In this document: positions 32,494 through 40,798 of the stretch, piece after piece
Layout: each line of letters opens with the position of its first letter
How positions within the stretch are numbered: the first letter of the stretch is position 1
Virus record (IMG/VR): IMGVR_UViG_3300017773_000002
Location: 24,454-88,453 of that record
Length of the DNA stretch: 64,000 nt
Source: a virus
Reading direction: 5' to 3' (one strand)
Position numbers and translations under genes: made by a program
The notes under the pieces: model-generated
Seen by the model: only the letters and a program-made list of their open reading frames with translations
The model's database searches: none
Told to the model about the DNA's origin: nothing

Positions 32494-33353
32494 TGACTGA
32501 ACTCGTTACTTGGAGAGGAACTCCGGGCGTAGGTGATTTTATGTGGGCACTTAACTGCTCTCATTTACACTCTTGGAGATCAAAAACACCAATAAATTTA
32601 GAGATGCATTGGTCTCACGACGAAAACCATCTTCATCATTTTGAAGATCCAGAAACAATTATAGAAAGGATGCAATATATACATAATTTCTATGACAGAA
32701 AGAATGATGTAAGAATATCACATGTTATAAATGCTAAAGGTAGATATAGTTTTTGGAAGTATGAAGACGATATAAAATTACTGGAAGACGGTTCAAAGGT
32801 TCAAGTGGCTAGAAATATAGAAAAAACAAGATTTTATTTTCAATCGGGAATATATTCTGATAAGAGAGGAAATAAAGCTCCAGAAAATGATTGGTTGTTT
32901 AGGAGTGATTCATTCCAAAAAACTATATCTAATAAAATAGTTTTTTGGAGACCCACATTTAATGCAGAAACGCCAAGAACATGGAAAAGGGGTTTAACAA
33001 ACCGAGATTGGGAAATTATAATAGATAAATTAAAATCTCATGGTTTTCAGATGGTTGAACTGACATACAGAACTCCCATACGAGAAGCTATGTGGCATAT
33101 TGCAACTTGTAGACAAGTTATATGTTATGATGGTATGTGGCATTATGTCGCTAAGAATTTTTGTAAACCTTTATTGGTAGTTAGTGAAGAAGGTATAACT
33201 AAATACCACACTAAATATGCGGTAAGGTCAAGTCACAATATCAAAACTAACGCTAATATTTGGTTTTGGGTAGATAACCCTAAAATAATGTTGAAACACT
33301 CTCAAAAGAAGGCCGACAATTTTAGAGAGAAAATGAGAGAGATTAGACAATGA
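32493..33353 (+). CDS. glycosyltransferase family 9-like protein
   Basis: The 286 residues start with WRGTPGVGDFMWALN, like the G-x-G-D loop of heptosyltransferases, and later have the paired pattern TCRQVICYDGMWHYVAKNFCKPLLVV, which matches the donor-site region (IGNDSG.xH.A...KP) with changes. The middle is variable. GT9 enzymes act on LPS core sugars; this version may modify phage or host glycans. Overlaps both neighbours by one to four bases. Confidence 0.6.
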   Translation: MTELVTWRGTPGVGDFMWALNCSHLHSWRSKTPINLEMHWSHDENHLHHFEDPETIIERMQYIHNFYDRKNDVRISHVINAKGRYSFWKYEDDIKLLEDGSKVQVARNIEKTRFYFQSGIYSDKRGNKAPENDWLFRSDSFQKTISNKIVFWRPTFNAETPRTWKRGLTNRDWEIIIDKLKSHGFQMVELTYRTPIREAMWHIATCRQVICYDGMWHYVAKNFCKPLLVVSEEGITKYHTKYAVRSSHNIKTNANIWFWVDNPKIMLKHSQKKADNFREKMREIRQ

Positions 33354-34342
33354 AATTACCATTACATATAGACAGAGCTGTAATAGAGATTGTGGGTGGC
33401 TGCAATTACTCTTGTAGTATGTGTCCACAAGATTTGCGTGAGGGTGGCAGAGACAAAGGGTTTCGTCGTATGATGAAACTTGAAGAGTTTGAAAGTTATG
33501 TAGCCGACTGTGCGAAATACGGAGTAAGAGTTATAAATTTAGACGGTTCCGGTGAAGCAACTATGCAAAAGAAACTTCCTGAGTTCATTAAAGTTGTTAA
33601 AAAATACGGAGCTAAATGTTTTATCTTTTCTAATGGATTTAAAATGGAAGGTAAGTACATGAGAGATTGTGTTGATGCCGGTCTTGATTTTTATAGATTC
33701 TCCTTCATTGGTTCAAACCAAGAAGACTACACTAAATGGATGCACAATGCAGTAGGAGGGACATACGCTGGTATTCGTCAGAATATTGAGGAAATGGTAG
33801 AGTATGTTAATTCTAGTGGTTCTGATTGTGTAATTTCTACATATCATCTCATCACTGATAATAAAAATATCGATCAAGAGTTAGAACAGTATAAAAGAAT
33901 TGTCGATGAACTGGGTGTAAAAACTGAGATATGGAAAATGCACAACTGGTCTGGTGTGCAAGATATTGAGGATGTAGGTGTTAGGTCAGGTTCAGTAAAA
34001 ACATGTGGTCGTCCATTTTCTCCTGATGTGGTCATTCGCGCTGGTGGATTGGATGGTAAGAAGGGTGCGGTTCATCCTTGTTGTCAAGTTCTTGGTAGAG
34101 ATACTGAGGCTGTATTGGGACATATGGAAGACAACACTATAGAAGAGATATGGAATGGTCCTCAATATACTGAACTTAGAGAACAACATACTTCCGGAAA
34201 CTACCCAGACTTCTGTAAAAACTGTGATTTCTTAATTGACGATCCAGAAGTTTTAGTGTATACTAACCATGAGAGAGATCTTATGAAAATGCATGGAACA
34301 GAATTTGATTTAAAAGATTTCCAAAACCCAGAAAACTTGTGA
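33350..34342 (+). CDS. radical SAM enzyme with SPASM-like C-terminus
   Basis: The 330 residues have CNYSCSMC at 18-25, the CX3CX2C cluster motif of radical SAM enzymes, followed by GSGEATMQKKLPEF and FSNGFKM as the usual SAM-binding strands. The C-terminal part carries more cysteines (KTCGRPF, VHPCCQVLG, DFCKNCDFL) in a SPASM-type arrangement for an auxiliary cluster. It needs iron-sulfur clusters, which the phage iscU-iscA pair could help supply. The substrate may be a sugar or peptide; not readable from sequence. Confidence 0.85.
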   Translation: MKLPLHIDRAVIEIVGGCNYSCSMCPQDLREGGRDKGFRRMMKLEEFESYVADCAKYGVRVINLDGSGEATMQKKLPEFIKVVKKYGAKCFIFSNGFKMEGKYMRDCVDAGLDFYRFSFIGSNQEDYTKWMHNAVGGTYAGIRQNIEEMVEYVNSSGSDCVISTYHLITDNKNIDQELEQYKRIVDELGVKTEIWKMHNWSGVQDIEDVGVRSGSVKTCGRPFSPDVVIRAGGLDGKKGAVHPCCQVLGRDTEAVLGHMEDNTIEEIWNGPQYTELREQHTSGNYPDFCKNCDFLIDDPEVLVYTNHERDLMKMHGTEFDLKDFQNPENL

Positions 34343-34369
34343 AAATGTTGATATATAGTTGGTTATTTT

Positions 34370-34377
34370 TATAAATA
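34370..34377 (+). promoter_or_regulatory. T4-type late promoter TATAAATA
   Basis: Perfect late box in a 93-base gap, 58 bases before ATG 34436. Nothing else is seen in the gap apart from AT-rich sequence. Confidence 0.82.
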
Positions 34378-34435
34378 GTATTAGAAAATACCTTTCTTAA
34401 AGGGCAAACGTAGAAGAACTAACGAGGAAAATTCT

Positions 34436-35089
34436 ATGAAAACACAAGAACAGCGTTCAAGATTTGCTGTAAGTTATCCAGAAGGAGGCGCCTTTTTGGT
34501 TGCTTCTTTGGTCGGTCAGTACATTATTGAAAAGTACAGAGTTACAGGTAAATCTTCAGTAGAAGCTGCTTTCAATAGTAGTGACTATGGATTCCATCCT
34601 CTAGTTCCTACGCACTTAAACTTTGATGGTAATGATTCTTTTACTAATATAGACACTTTAATGAAGGTTTGTCCCGAACAAAAGTTTCTTATCAAAAGAG
34701 ATCCTGTCGATTGTCTTGCTTCTAGGTACATTAAATACACAGAAAATCATGGAGATCTTCCCTTAGAACACTTTTTGTCTGAGGATTATATGACAAAATC
34801 AATAAGAGATTTTGACGATAGTATTAAAGATATTGATTTTTGTGATGTATTTTATTATGAAAATTTAACAGAAAATCCAGAATCAGTTATTACAAAAATA
34901 CTTCATAGATGCATAGGGGAACTAAATAACGACAGTGTAGATCTAGCTGTAGTTGATTTTATAATTAACTCGTCTAATATTAAAAGTTTTAGAAAGGATA
35001 TATCTGTATTTTCTAGTGATAGTGTCGGAATTTCTGAGAATATTTTCACGCCATTACAGATAGAACGTATAAAAATTAATTTAAGTTAA
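34436..35089 (+). CDS. sulfotransferase-like protein
   Basis: The 217 residues have SYPEGGAFLVASL at 13-25, resembling the PAPS 5'-phosphate loop (YPKSGTTxL), and QKFLIKRDPVDCLASRYIKY at 82-101, matching the 3'-phosphate motif (R.P.D...S.y) with Arg88 and Ser96. FYYENLTENPESV resembles the later YE.L..P motif. The loop lacks the usual Lys, so activity is not certain. It would add sulfate to a sugar or hydroxyl group, in line with other glycan enzymes nearby. Confidence 0.65.
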   Translation: MKTQEQRSRFAVSYPEGGAFLVASLVGQYIIEKYRVTGKSSVEAAFNSSDYGFHPLVPTHLNFDGNDSFTNIDTLMKVCPEQKFLIKRDPVDCLASRYIKYTENHGDLPLEHFLSEDYMTKSIRDFDDSIKDIDFCDVFYYENLTENPESVITKILHRCIGELNNDSVDLAVVDFIINSSNIKSFRKDISVFSSDSVGISENIFTPLQIERIKINLS

Positions 35090-35126
35090 AACTAAAAATG
35101 AATTTTATATTATGAATAACAATTAC

Positions 35127-35158
35127 AAAGGACAGGTGGATATTTTCGTCTGTCCTTT
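35127..35158 (+). terminator. rho-independent terminator
   Basis: Stem AAAGGACAG (35127-35135) with CTGTCCTTT (35150-35158), 14-base loop, followed by a T run. It closes the late operon that began at 34370. Confidence 0.88.
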
Positions 35159-35205
35159 TTATTATCTGTAGAATAGTAATATTTATTCTATGTGTATATA
35201 GATGT

Positions 35206-35862
35206 ATGAATAATATATTTCTTACAGGTTGCGATAGAAATACAGAATGGCAACTACCTTGGTTTCTAAATAATTATTTTAGAAACAATAGTACTCCCAT
35301 AAGAGTAGCTAATTTTGGTATGTCCGAAGAAATGTTGGATCACCTTTCGTCCATCGACGTTGATGTGTATATTCCATACAAAGTAGATCAAGTTGGAAAG
35401 GGTCTGAAGGGTTGGTTCAAAAAACCTAGGACTATATACGAGGCAACATATCCAAACAAACTAGTTTGTTGGTTAGATACTGATTGTGAAGTTGTTTCTG
35501 ATATAAGTTCTATATTTGACTACTACGTAGAGGATAAGATTGGTATGGTACATGATCGACCTTGGTCCAAAAGAAGACCCGATAATGGACCTTGGTACAA
35601 TAGTGGTGTTGTACTTACCAACAGAAATTGGAATCTGAGAAATTGGGTATTGGCTTGTGAAAAAAACCCCGTCGAGAGTGATCAACAAGTCCTACATTAC
35701 TCTATGTCGGAAATAGAGAAGATAGGGGTTATAGAACCCTTACCCCATAAGTTTAACTCTCTTAGATTGGATTATGTGGACGGTATAGAGGTTAAAAACC
35801 CTCTTATTATCCATCACACCGGAAGTAAGGGTAATGATAAAATTAGGAGTATGATGTCATGA
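35206..35862 (+). CDS. glycosyltransferase (GT8-like, DxD)
   Basis: The 218 residues have KLVCWLDTDCEVV with DTD at 91-93, GPWYNSGVVLTNRN as the product strand, and LIIHHTGSKGNDKIR, the H.G..KP-like end of GT8 enzymes. These match the other GT8-like gene at 27844 in layout. Its stop overlaps the next gene by four bases. Donor and acceptor unknown. Confidence 0.75.
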   Translation: MNNIFLTGCDRNTEWQLPWFLNNYFRNNSTPIRVANFGMSEEMLDHLSSIDVDVYIPYKVDQVGKGLKGWFKKPRTIYEATYPNKLVCWLDTDCEVVSDISSIFDYYVEDKIGMVHDRPWSKRRPDNGPWYNSGVVLTNRNWNLRNWVLACEKNPVESDQQVLHYSMSEIEKIGVIEPLPHKFNSLRLDYVDGIEVKNPLIIHHTGSKGNDKIRSMMS

Positions 35863-36113
35863 GTAAGTATTCTGTGTTATTTTGTATTTTTATATGCGTT
35901 TGTTTTGGTATTCATTACAAGTATTCTCAATATAAAATAGAAACATTAGAAGAGAAAATCTCTATTCAAGAAAAGACTATGGGGACACAAAGAAAGACCA
36001 TAGAAGCATTAATGATGACAACTGACAAAGCAACAAGAGCTTACAATATAGTACTACAGAATAATCGAAGAATTGGAAAGGAAAATAAATCATGTTCAAC
36101 CAACTATTCATAG
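35859..36113 (+). CDS. membrane-anchored coiled-coil protein (spanin-like)
   Basis: The 84 residues have an N-terminal membrane segment (SVLFCIFICVCFGIHY) followed by a coiled coil (IETLEEKISIQEKTM). It precedes and overlaps the i-spanin candidate by 22 bases and shares its architecture, so it may be a duplicate or helper of the lysis complex. Confidence 0.6.
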   Translation: MSKYSVLFCIFICVCFGIHYKYSQYKIETLEEKISIQEKTMGTQRKTIEALMMTTDKATRAYNIVLQNNRRIGKENKSCSTNYS

Positions 36114-36475
36114 GGATAATACTGATTCTCGGACTTGGGTCTTGGTGGTTGTATTCTGAGAATGAAACATTAAAAGAAAACGCAGTAAAATTAGAAACTG
36201 CATTCGAAGAACAAAAAGAAACTATAAATGTTCTCCAAAGGTCCTATGAGAAACAGGGAGAATCTCTCACAAACCTACAAAGAAATTATAGCCAAATAGA
36301 ACAGGAGAAAGATCAGTATCTTGCTATATTTTCGAGACATAATTTTGATAAACTTTCACAGGTAAAGCCTGGTCTTATGGAGATAAGATTTAACAATGGA
36401 ACAGCAGAAGTATTCGGGGATATAGAGAATGACAGTAAAAAAATTAGTGAGCTTGACGCTCCTGACACTCCTTAG
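36092..36475 (+). CDS. inner-membrane spanin candidate (Rz-like)
   Basis: The 127 residues have an N-terminal membrane helix (LFIGIILILGLGSWWLY), then a long coiled coil (ENETLKENAVKLETAFEEQ onwards to about residue 80) and a globular end (KPGLMEIRFNN). The architecture and its 47-base overlap with a lipoprotein gene in another frame are those of i-spanin/o-spanin pairs, which fuse inner and outer membranes at the last step of lysis. Confidence 0.75.
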   Translation: MFNQLFIGIILILGLGSWWLYSENETLKENAVKLETAFEEQKETINVLQRSYEKQGESLTNLQRNYSQIEQEKDQYLAIFSRHNFDKLSQVKPGLMEIRFNNGTAEVFGDIENDSKKISELDAPDTP

Positions 36476-36953
36476 TGGTTGTAGTACTCTCCAAAATATG
36501 TTTGGGGAGAAAGAAATTCAGGTTATAACAAAACCTGTAAAGATTGAGATAATACAACCGACACTACCGAGACCAATTCAATTGGAAAATCCCAAGTGGT
36601 ATGTTGTATCTGAGGTTGTTGTTGCGAATCCTTGTAAAGCTACATTATCATTTGATCCAAAGAGATTTGATGATAAGGGTAACGAGAGATTTAAAAGACC
36701 GAAAGATTGTGACATGGATGAGAGAGAAAATCCCAGTTGGCCTGTGGGTTATACATACTTAGATAGATTCTTAGACGAGATGAAAGATAAGAATGATGGT
36801 AAAGTTGTGTTTGTCGCTATGACGGTTGGAGACTATAAAATGATGTCAACCAATACACAAGAATTAAGAAGATACATACGAGAGCTCGGAGAAGTGATTG
36901 TATATTATAGAAATGTCACTATTGATGACAACATAGAAGAAGGTGGAGAATAA
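36429..36953 (+). CDS. outer-membrane lipoprotein, o-spanin candidate
   Basis: The 174 residues begin with a lipoprotein signal: basic MTVKK, hydrophobic core, and lipobox LLSGC with Cys18. A proline-containing segment follows (KPVKIEIIQPTLPRPIQL), then a globular domain ending DNIEEGGE. It is longer than classical Rz1, so it may carry an extra function. Its start lies inside the i-spanin gene in a different frame. Confidence 0.72.
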   Translation: MTVKKLVSLTLLTLLSGCSTLQNMFGEKEIQVITKPVKIEIIQPTLPRPIQLENPKWYVVSEVVVANPCKATLSFDPKRFDDKGNERFKRPKDCDMDERENPSWPVGYTYLDRFLDEMKDKNDGKVVFVAMTVGDYKMMSTNTQELRRYIRELGEVIVYYRNVTIDDNIEEGGE

Positions 36954-36955
36954 TA

Positions 36956-37429
36956 ATGTATGAATACAGTGCGAAAATTATTAGAGTCGTTGACGGTGAT
37001 ACTGTGGATGTTGACATTAATCTTGGTTTTGGTGTCGTTTTTGCTAATCAACGCGTTAGGTTATATGGTATCGATACTCCTGAGTCGCGCACGAGAGATC
37101 CTATCGAGAAAATCTTTGGAAAGACTGCATCAAAGTTTCTTACAGAGAAATTGGGGGAGAAATGCACACTCCGCACTAGACTGGACAACAAAGGAAAGTA
37201 CGGAAGAGTCCTCGGAGAATTTGTTGTCTACGATCACGAAACTGATTCAGAAATGACAGTAAACAATATTATGATACGAGATCACTATGCTGTCGCATAT
37301 TTTGGTCAATCTAAGGATGACATCGAAGATGAACATCTGGTAAATAGAGATTTATTGATGGAGAAACTCGGTCTTCCAAAATGCGAAGACGGAGAATATA
37401 CCATGTTAGCTGAGAAGATGGGTCTGTAA
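36956..37429 (+). CDS. staphylococcal-nuclease-like thermonuclease
   Basis: The 157 residues carry VVDGDTVDVDI (Asp13, Asp18, Asp20), QRVRLYGIDTPE with Arg35, Asp40 and Glu43, and KYGRVLGEF with Arg84, which correspond to the catalytic set of staphylococcal nuclease. No clear signal peptide is present, so it probably acts inside the cell, perhaps on host DNA or RNA. Stop and next start overlap by one base. Confidence 0.85.
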   Translation: MYEYSAKIIRVVDGDTVDVDINLGFGVVFANQRVRLYGIDTPESRTRDPIEKIFGKTASKFLTEKLGEKCTLRTRLDNKGKYGRVLGEFVVYDHETDSEMTVNNIMIRDHYAVAYFGQSKDDIEDEHLVNRDLLMEKLGLPKCEDGEYTMLAEKMGL

Positions 37430-38070
37430 TGAGAGTTAATGTTTTAGGTAATGGTGATTGGGCGGATATCTTTCAGAGAGGGACTGAAGGTAAATTGTTA
37501 GTATGTAATATGCCTCCAATGCAGTTAACTAAACAAGAAGTATACGCTAGTTGCATGGTAGACTTTAAGATGATGGCTGCCTTGCAAGAGGGTAGTGTGA
37601 ATCTAGGAATGTATGATTGGATATTAGGGAACAGACCTAGAAGGTGGATGGAACAAAATCCAACATTCTACTTAAAATACTCTCAGAATATTAAAGGATT
37701 TTGGACACATGTTCCTCCATATGCACAACTGCCGGGTCACGCTAAATCTCAGGCAGCGACCAACTATAGTTGTGGTCATATGGCAGTAGATTATGCCTGT
37801 AGAAAGATGCGAGCAACCGAGGTACATCTATATGGATTTGATTCTATGTTTGATCTAAATCTAAGAAGTTGTACAGATCTGGTATTAGAGTCCGATAGAA
37901 GTTCTTTAAACACTCACAGACTCGCCACAAACTGGAGACCTATCTGGTCAAACTTTTTTAAAGAATTTTCAGAAATAAGCTTTACAATTTATCACAGACA
38001 TGATAAAATAAAGTTTCCTATTGGAAAAAACGTGAAAGTAATTGCTACTAAAGAGGATAAAAATGATTGA
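37429..38070 (+). CDS. conserved protein with DUF115/GT29-like motif
   Basis: The 213 residues begin MRVNVLGNGDWADIF and contain TNYSCGHMAVDYACRKM followed by VHLYGFDSMFD, an arrangement resembling the glycosyltransferase-like DUF115 and sialyltransferase-type region (G..A...A...A..I.L.GFD). The similarity is modest. Given several sugar enzymes in the same operon, a glycosyltransferase role is plausible. Confidence 0.55.
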   Translation: MRVNVLGNGDWADIFQRGTEGKLLVCNMPPMQLTKQEVYASCMVDFKMMAALQEGSVNLGMYDWILGNRPRRWMEQNPTFYLKYSQNIKGFWTHVPPYAQLPGHAKSQAATNYSCGHMAVDYACRKMRATEVHLYGFDSMFDLNLRSCTDLVLESDRSSLNTHRLATNWRPIWSNFFKEFSEISFTIYHRHDKIKFPIGKNVKVIATKEDKND

Positions 38071-38218
38071 TATTATGAAAGAATTTGCAGAAGATAATCT
38101 GCCTAAAGTGAAGAGTTTTATTGAATATACTTTACACGACTTTAAGAACGTTTGGCTATATAAACCAAACGTCCTAATTTGGTGTGCAGTCGCTTTTATT
38201 TTAGCATTAATATACTGA
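38063..38218 (+). CDS. tiny C-terminally anchored membrane protein
   Basis: A 51-residue frame from ATG 38063 to TGA 38216-38218, overlapping the previous gene by eight bases. The N-terminal part is charged, and the end NVLIWCAVAFILALIY is a membrane segment. It overlaps the convergent minus-strand gene by 12 bases. Confidence 0.55.
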   Translation: MIDIMKEFAEDNLPKVKSFIEYTLHDFKNVWLYKPNVLIWCAVAFILALIY

Positions 38219-39076
38219 AATAATACGATCCATTAACATATACTCTTCCGGTCTACCACCAGAAGATTTTATATCAGAGTCCCATTCGCTACGATTTGAG
38301 AAGACTGTAGTCAGGGATTCTGTGTTGTCTTTCTTTCTAGCCAGAACAAATTTCTCAGAATCTCCCTGATTATAGTACATATCTACTAAATCAAAATCCG
38401 GAGTACATATCGGAGAAAAACATTCTTTTACCGCAATCTCTGCGAAAGCTCCATCATTCTTAGGAACACCCAAGAAAACTACAGCGTCAAACTTTTCCTG
38501 TCCTTCAGATAAAGATACATTCCACTCAAACTTATCCATACCGTGACGATATTGTTTGTTACTTTTTATAATATAATCCTTTAGTCCGTTGTTCCTATAT
38601 AAAGAATGCATTATTCCTCTGTGACGACTTTCTGAAGGACTACAGACCTTTATTTCTCCTTTGTATCCAAACATTTTCCATATCATAGGAATAAACTGTA
38701 ATACTATATTGGGATCTGATACCTGATCTAAATGAGCTCTTTCTGGAGGCATTAGATCTACATTCCTATCGGCATCGAAAGGCATAAACCAAGATGTCTG
38801 ATTATTATTAAAATGTCCCACAAAAAGAATATTTTTATAACCTTTAGTTTTTAAAAAGTTACAGTACATTGGACCTTTAGATATAGCTTCTTCCACCGTA
38901 TTTACTTGACGAGAAGAATGACGAAGATAGACCTTGTTAGTTTTTATATTTTTGTTTATCAGGTCATTTAATCTTATTGACATATCCTCCTTTTCATGTC
39001 CCATAACATACTGATAGACCGGACCGTTCTCGTTGGTCTCTCTTAAAATTGTTTCGTCTTTTGTATTGAAAAACAT
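38207..39076 (-). CDS. conserved hypothetical protein
   Basis: The 289 residues have a Rossmann-like look (NILFVGHFNN, GEIKVCSPSE, FDAVVFLGVPKND) with conserved-looking Trp, Phe and Pro segments, but no catalytic motif I can name. It is transcribed opposite to its neighbours with the small gene upstream (39080-39346), three bases apart, so the two form one operon. Methyltransferase-like or SAM-binding folds are possible, but unsupported. Confidence 0.55.
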   Translation of the reverse strand: MFFNTKDETILRETNENGPVYQYVMGHEKEDMSIRLNDLINKNIKTNKVYLRHSSRQVNTVEEAISKGPMYCNFLKTKGYKNILFVGHFNNNQTSWFMPFDADRNVDLMPPERAHLDQVSDPNIVLQFIPMIWKMFGYKGEIKVCSPSESRHRGIMHSLYRNNGLKDYIIKSNKQYRHGMDKFEWNVSLSEGQEKFDAVVFLGVPKNDGAFAEIAVKECFSPICTPDFDLVDMYYNQGDSEKFVLARKKDNTESLTTVFSNRSEWDSDIKSSGGRPEEYMLMDRIISVY

Positions 39077-39079
39077 TTA

Positions 39080-39346
39080 TTAATTTCCCTTGTAGATATT
39101 TTGGATATAGTTTTCAAATTCTTCGATTTTGTTTAATCGATTAGGCCATAAAATATATTCCTTCTCAGGGTTCTGTTTTAGATTATTGAGAAGAGGTTGG
39201 ATCGCATTAAACAAACTGTCTAACCGATCTTGTGTAGCGTCCACAGTAGAAGAAACGGATTCCAACTTAGAAGAAGCGTGTTGCACCGCCTCAAGTTCTT
39301 CCTCGTTTACTAGTGTGAAACCAAAGTCAAATAATTGTTCTGTCAT
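39080..39346 (-). CDS. small conserved T4-like protein
   Basis: The 88 residues begin MTEQLFDFGFTLVNEEELEA, followed by a coiled-coil stretch, and end with LLNNLKQNPEKEYILWPNR, a conserved-looking block I recall from marine T4-like phages. A late promoter box lies only five bases before its ATG, suggesting a leaderless or near-leaderless late message. Function unknown. Confidence 0.65.
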   Translation of the reverse strand: MTEQLFDFGFTLVNEEELEAVQHASSKLESVSSTVDATQDRLDSLFNAIQPLLNNLKQNPEKEYILWPNRLNKIEEFENYIQNIYKGN

Positions 39347-39351
39347 GCGTA

Positions 39352-39359
39352 TATTTATA
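39352..39359 (-). promoter_or_regulatory. T4-type late promoter on minus strand, very close to ATG
   Basis: TATTTATA on the plus strand reads TATAAATA on the minus strand. The gene starts at 39346, so transcription would begin at about the A of its ATG. Confidence 0.65.
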
Positions 39360-39370
39360 CAAATTAAACC

Positions 39371-39399
39371 TTGACTTTTGTTGTTTATGCGTGTATAAT
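39371..39399 (+). promoter_or_regulatory. early sigma70-like promoter
   Basis: TTGACT (39371-39376), 17-base spacer, TATAAT (39394-39399). It is divergent from the late promoter at 39352 and serves the gene at 39429. Confidence 0.83.
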
Positions 39400-39428
39400 G
39401 TACTTATTATTTAAATGGGAGCGTATAT

Positions 39429-39725
39429 ATGCAATATGGAAATATGAGATGTTACCCTAGTGGTCGAAAGAAATCCTTTAATGCTTGGACTACTAAGAAG
39501 AAACCCACCCCCAAATTTGTTCCTATGGAAGTGGTAAACGAACCTTATCGTAGGCCCACACCAGTGTACCAATCTGTGGATTGTGGCACTGTACATACCA
39601 CAAAGGAAGAGAGATCAGTCTATACTGGTACTCTTGTTAAAGGTATCAGTACCATGCACAAATCTAATATGGTTCCTATTATAAACGATCAGGAAGCTAA
39701 AGACCACGCGAGTATGAGGAGGTAG
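39429..39725 (+). CDS. conserved small phage protein
   Basis: The 98 residues are basic at the N-terminus (GRKKSFNAWTTKKKPTPK) and end with VYTGTLVKGISTMHKSNMVP followed by NDQEAKDHASMRR, a pattern I recall in marine T4-like phages. No enzymatic motif. Early promoter directly upstream, and the next small gene follows at once. Confidence 0.62.
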   Translation: MQYGNMRCYPSGRKKSFNAWTTKKKPTPKFVPMEVVNEPYRRPTPVYQSVDCGTVHTTKEERSVYTGTLVKGISTMHKSNMVPIINDQEAKDHASMRR

Positions 39726-39726
39726 T

Positions 39727-39882
39727 ATGGGACGTTCTCAATCTAAAAGGAGTGGTCGAAAGAACACGATAAAGGACTTTGACTTTGGTAACCCCGTGGC
39801 TAAGAATATGGAAAAGTTTAATCGTCCTTCTACTCATACTGACAAGAAGAAAGAAGCTAAAAAAACGGGAGACTACAAATAA
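39727..39882 (+). CDS. tiny basic protein
   Basis: A 51-residue frame from ATG 39727 to TAA 39880-39882, one base after the previous stop. Strongly basic at both ends (RSQSKRSGRKN, KKKEAKKTGDYK) with FDFGNPVAKNMEKFN between. Small proteins of this look are common in T4-like phages. Confidence 0.6.
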   Translation: MGRSQSKRSGRKNTIKDFDFGNPVAKNMEKFNRPSTHTDKKKEAKKTGDYK

Positions 39883-39887
39883 AACAC

Positions 39888-39971
39888 TTGACAATAATGT
39901 TTTATTGTGTTATAATGTGTAACATATGTCGATATACGAAGATTCCTATATATTGGTATGGAATCGACATA
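39888..39971 (+). promoter_or_regulatory. early promoter with structured leader
   Basis: TTGACA (39888-39893), 17-base spacer, TATAAT (39911-39916). The leader can fold into two stacked stems: TATGTC (39925-39930) with GACATA (39966-39971), enclosing GATTCC (39941-39946) with GGAATC (39960-39965). The gene starts at 40001. Confidence 0.82.
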
Positions 39972-40000
39972 AATTTTAATATGGATAAAGTGAGAATAAT

Positions 40001-40231
40001 ATGACAGCAACTATTAGTAAGGAAGAACGATACGCTATGATACGACGAGCAGCTAAAAAAGTGCAGAAAGGTCGTAATTTGAAAAATAGTTCTAAAAAAC
40101 TAACGGAAGAAGTTATACGAATTGATCGTCAAGATCATAAAGAGCGAATATCTTGGAGTGACGCTGATGAATATGCTAAAGCTCATTACGGTGATATTTA
40201 CAATGCAAATGTAAAAGAGGAATGGAATTAA
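40001..40231 (+). CDS. small basic hypothetical protein
   Basis: The 76 residues are strongly basic in the first half (RRAAKKVQKGRNLKNSSKK) and helical. First gene after the structured leader. It is followed after one base by 40233. No family recognised. Confidence 0.6.
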   Translation: MTATISKEERYAMIRRAAKKVQKGRNLKNSSKKLTEEVIRIDRQDHKERISWSDADEYAKAHYGDIYNANVKEEWN

Positions 40232-40232
40232 G

Positions 40233-40517
40233 ATGGATAATCTTATTGATTTGGGTAACTACCCACGTAATGATGTTGACCTAATATCTCGTGAATTTAT
40301 TCGAATGGTATATCTTGATGTATTAAAAGATTATGCTAAAGAGTCGGAAAAAGAAGATAAAGAAGAAAATGTCATAAAGAATATCGAAGAACTAATTAAA
40401 TCTCTTGAGATGGTAATCATTATGTTAGATAATAGTGATGATTTTCTTAAATTCATACATTCGGGTGGAGAAGTTAAAACTTCTTCCGAAGAAGATGAAG
40501 AATACGATAGATTTTAA
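40233..40517 (+). CDS. small acidic hypothetical protein
   Basis: The 94 residues are acidic and helical, with an Asp/Glu-rich C-terminus (TSSEEDEEYDRF) and a coiled-coil-like KEDKEENVIKNIEELIKSLE. It could pair with its basic neighbour. No family recognised. Confidence 0.6.
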   Translation: MDNLIDLGNYPRNDVDLISREFIRMVYLDVLKDYAKESEKEDKEENVIKNIEELIKSLEMVIIMLDNSDDFLKFIHSGGEVKTSSEEDEEYDRF

Positions 40518-40530
40518 TTGGAGATCTGAT

Positions 40531-40797
40531 ATGATTGAATTATATGATGATGTTGTACGTGCGTTACAAAGTGGTAGTGCTAACGTGAAATTCATGAAGG
40601 TCAATGGAGATTTCCGTGACATGACTTGTACTCTAGAAGAGTCTGTTATCGGAAAACAGGAAGTTGATCCTAATGGAAAGACAAAGGTCAATCGTGAGGT
40701 TGTCCGTTGTTATGATACGAATGCTGAAGGGTGGCGTTCGTTTAGATTAAACTCTGTCCTAGAGTTTAGTAGTAGAACCCTAAGTTGGACTCTATAA
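40531..40797 (+). CDS. WYL/SH3-like small phage protein
   Basis: ATG 40531 with GGAGATC upstream is preferred to an upstream non-ATG start overlapping the previous gene. The 88 residues have NVKFMKVNGDFRDMTCTL and VVRCYDTNAEGWRSFRLNSVL, the pattern of a small beta-barrel domain found in phage (WYL_2-type), proposed to bind ligands or nucleic acid. Confidence 0.6.
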   Translation: MIELYDDVVRALQSGSANVKFMKVNGDFRDMTCTLEESVIGKQEVDPNGKTKVNREVVRCYDTNAEGWRSFRLNSVLEFSSRTLSWTL

Positions 40798-40798
40798 G

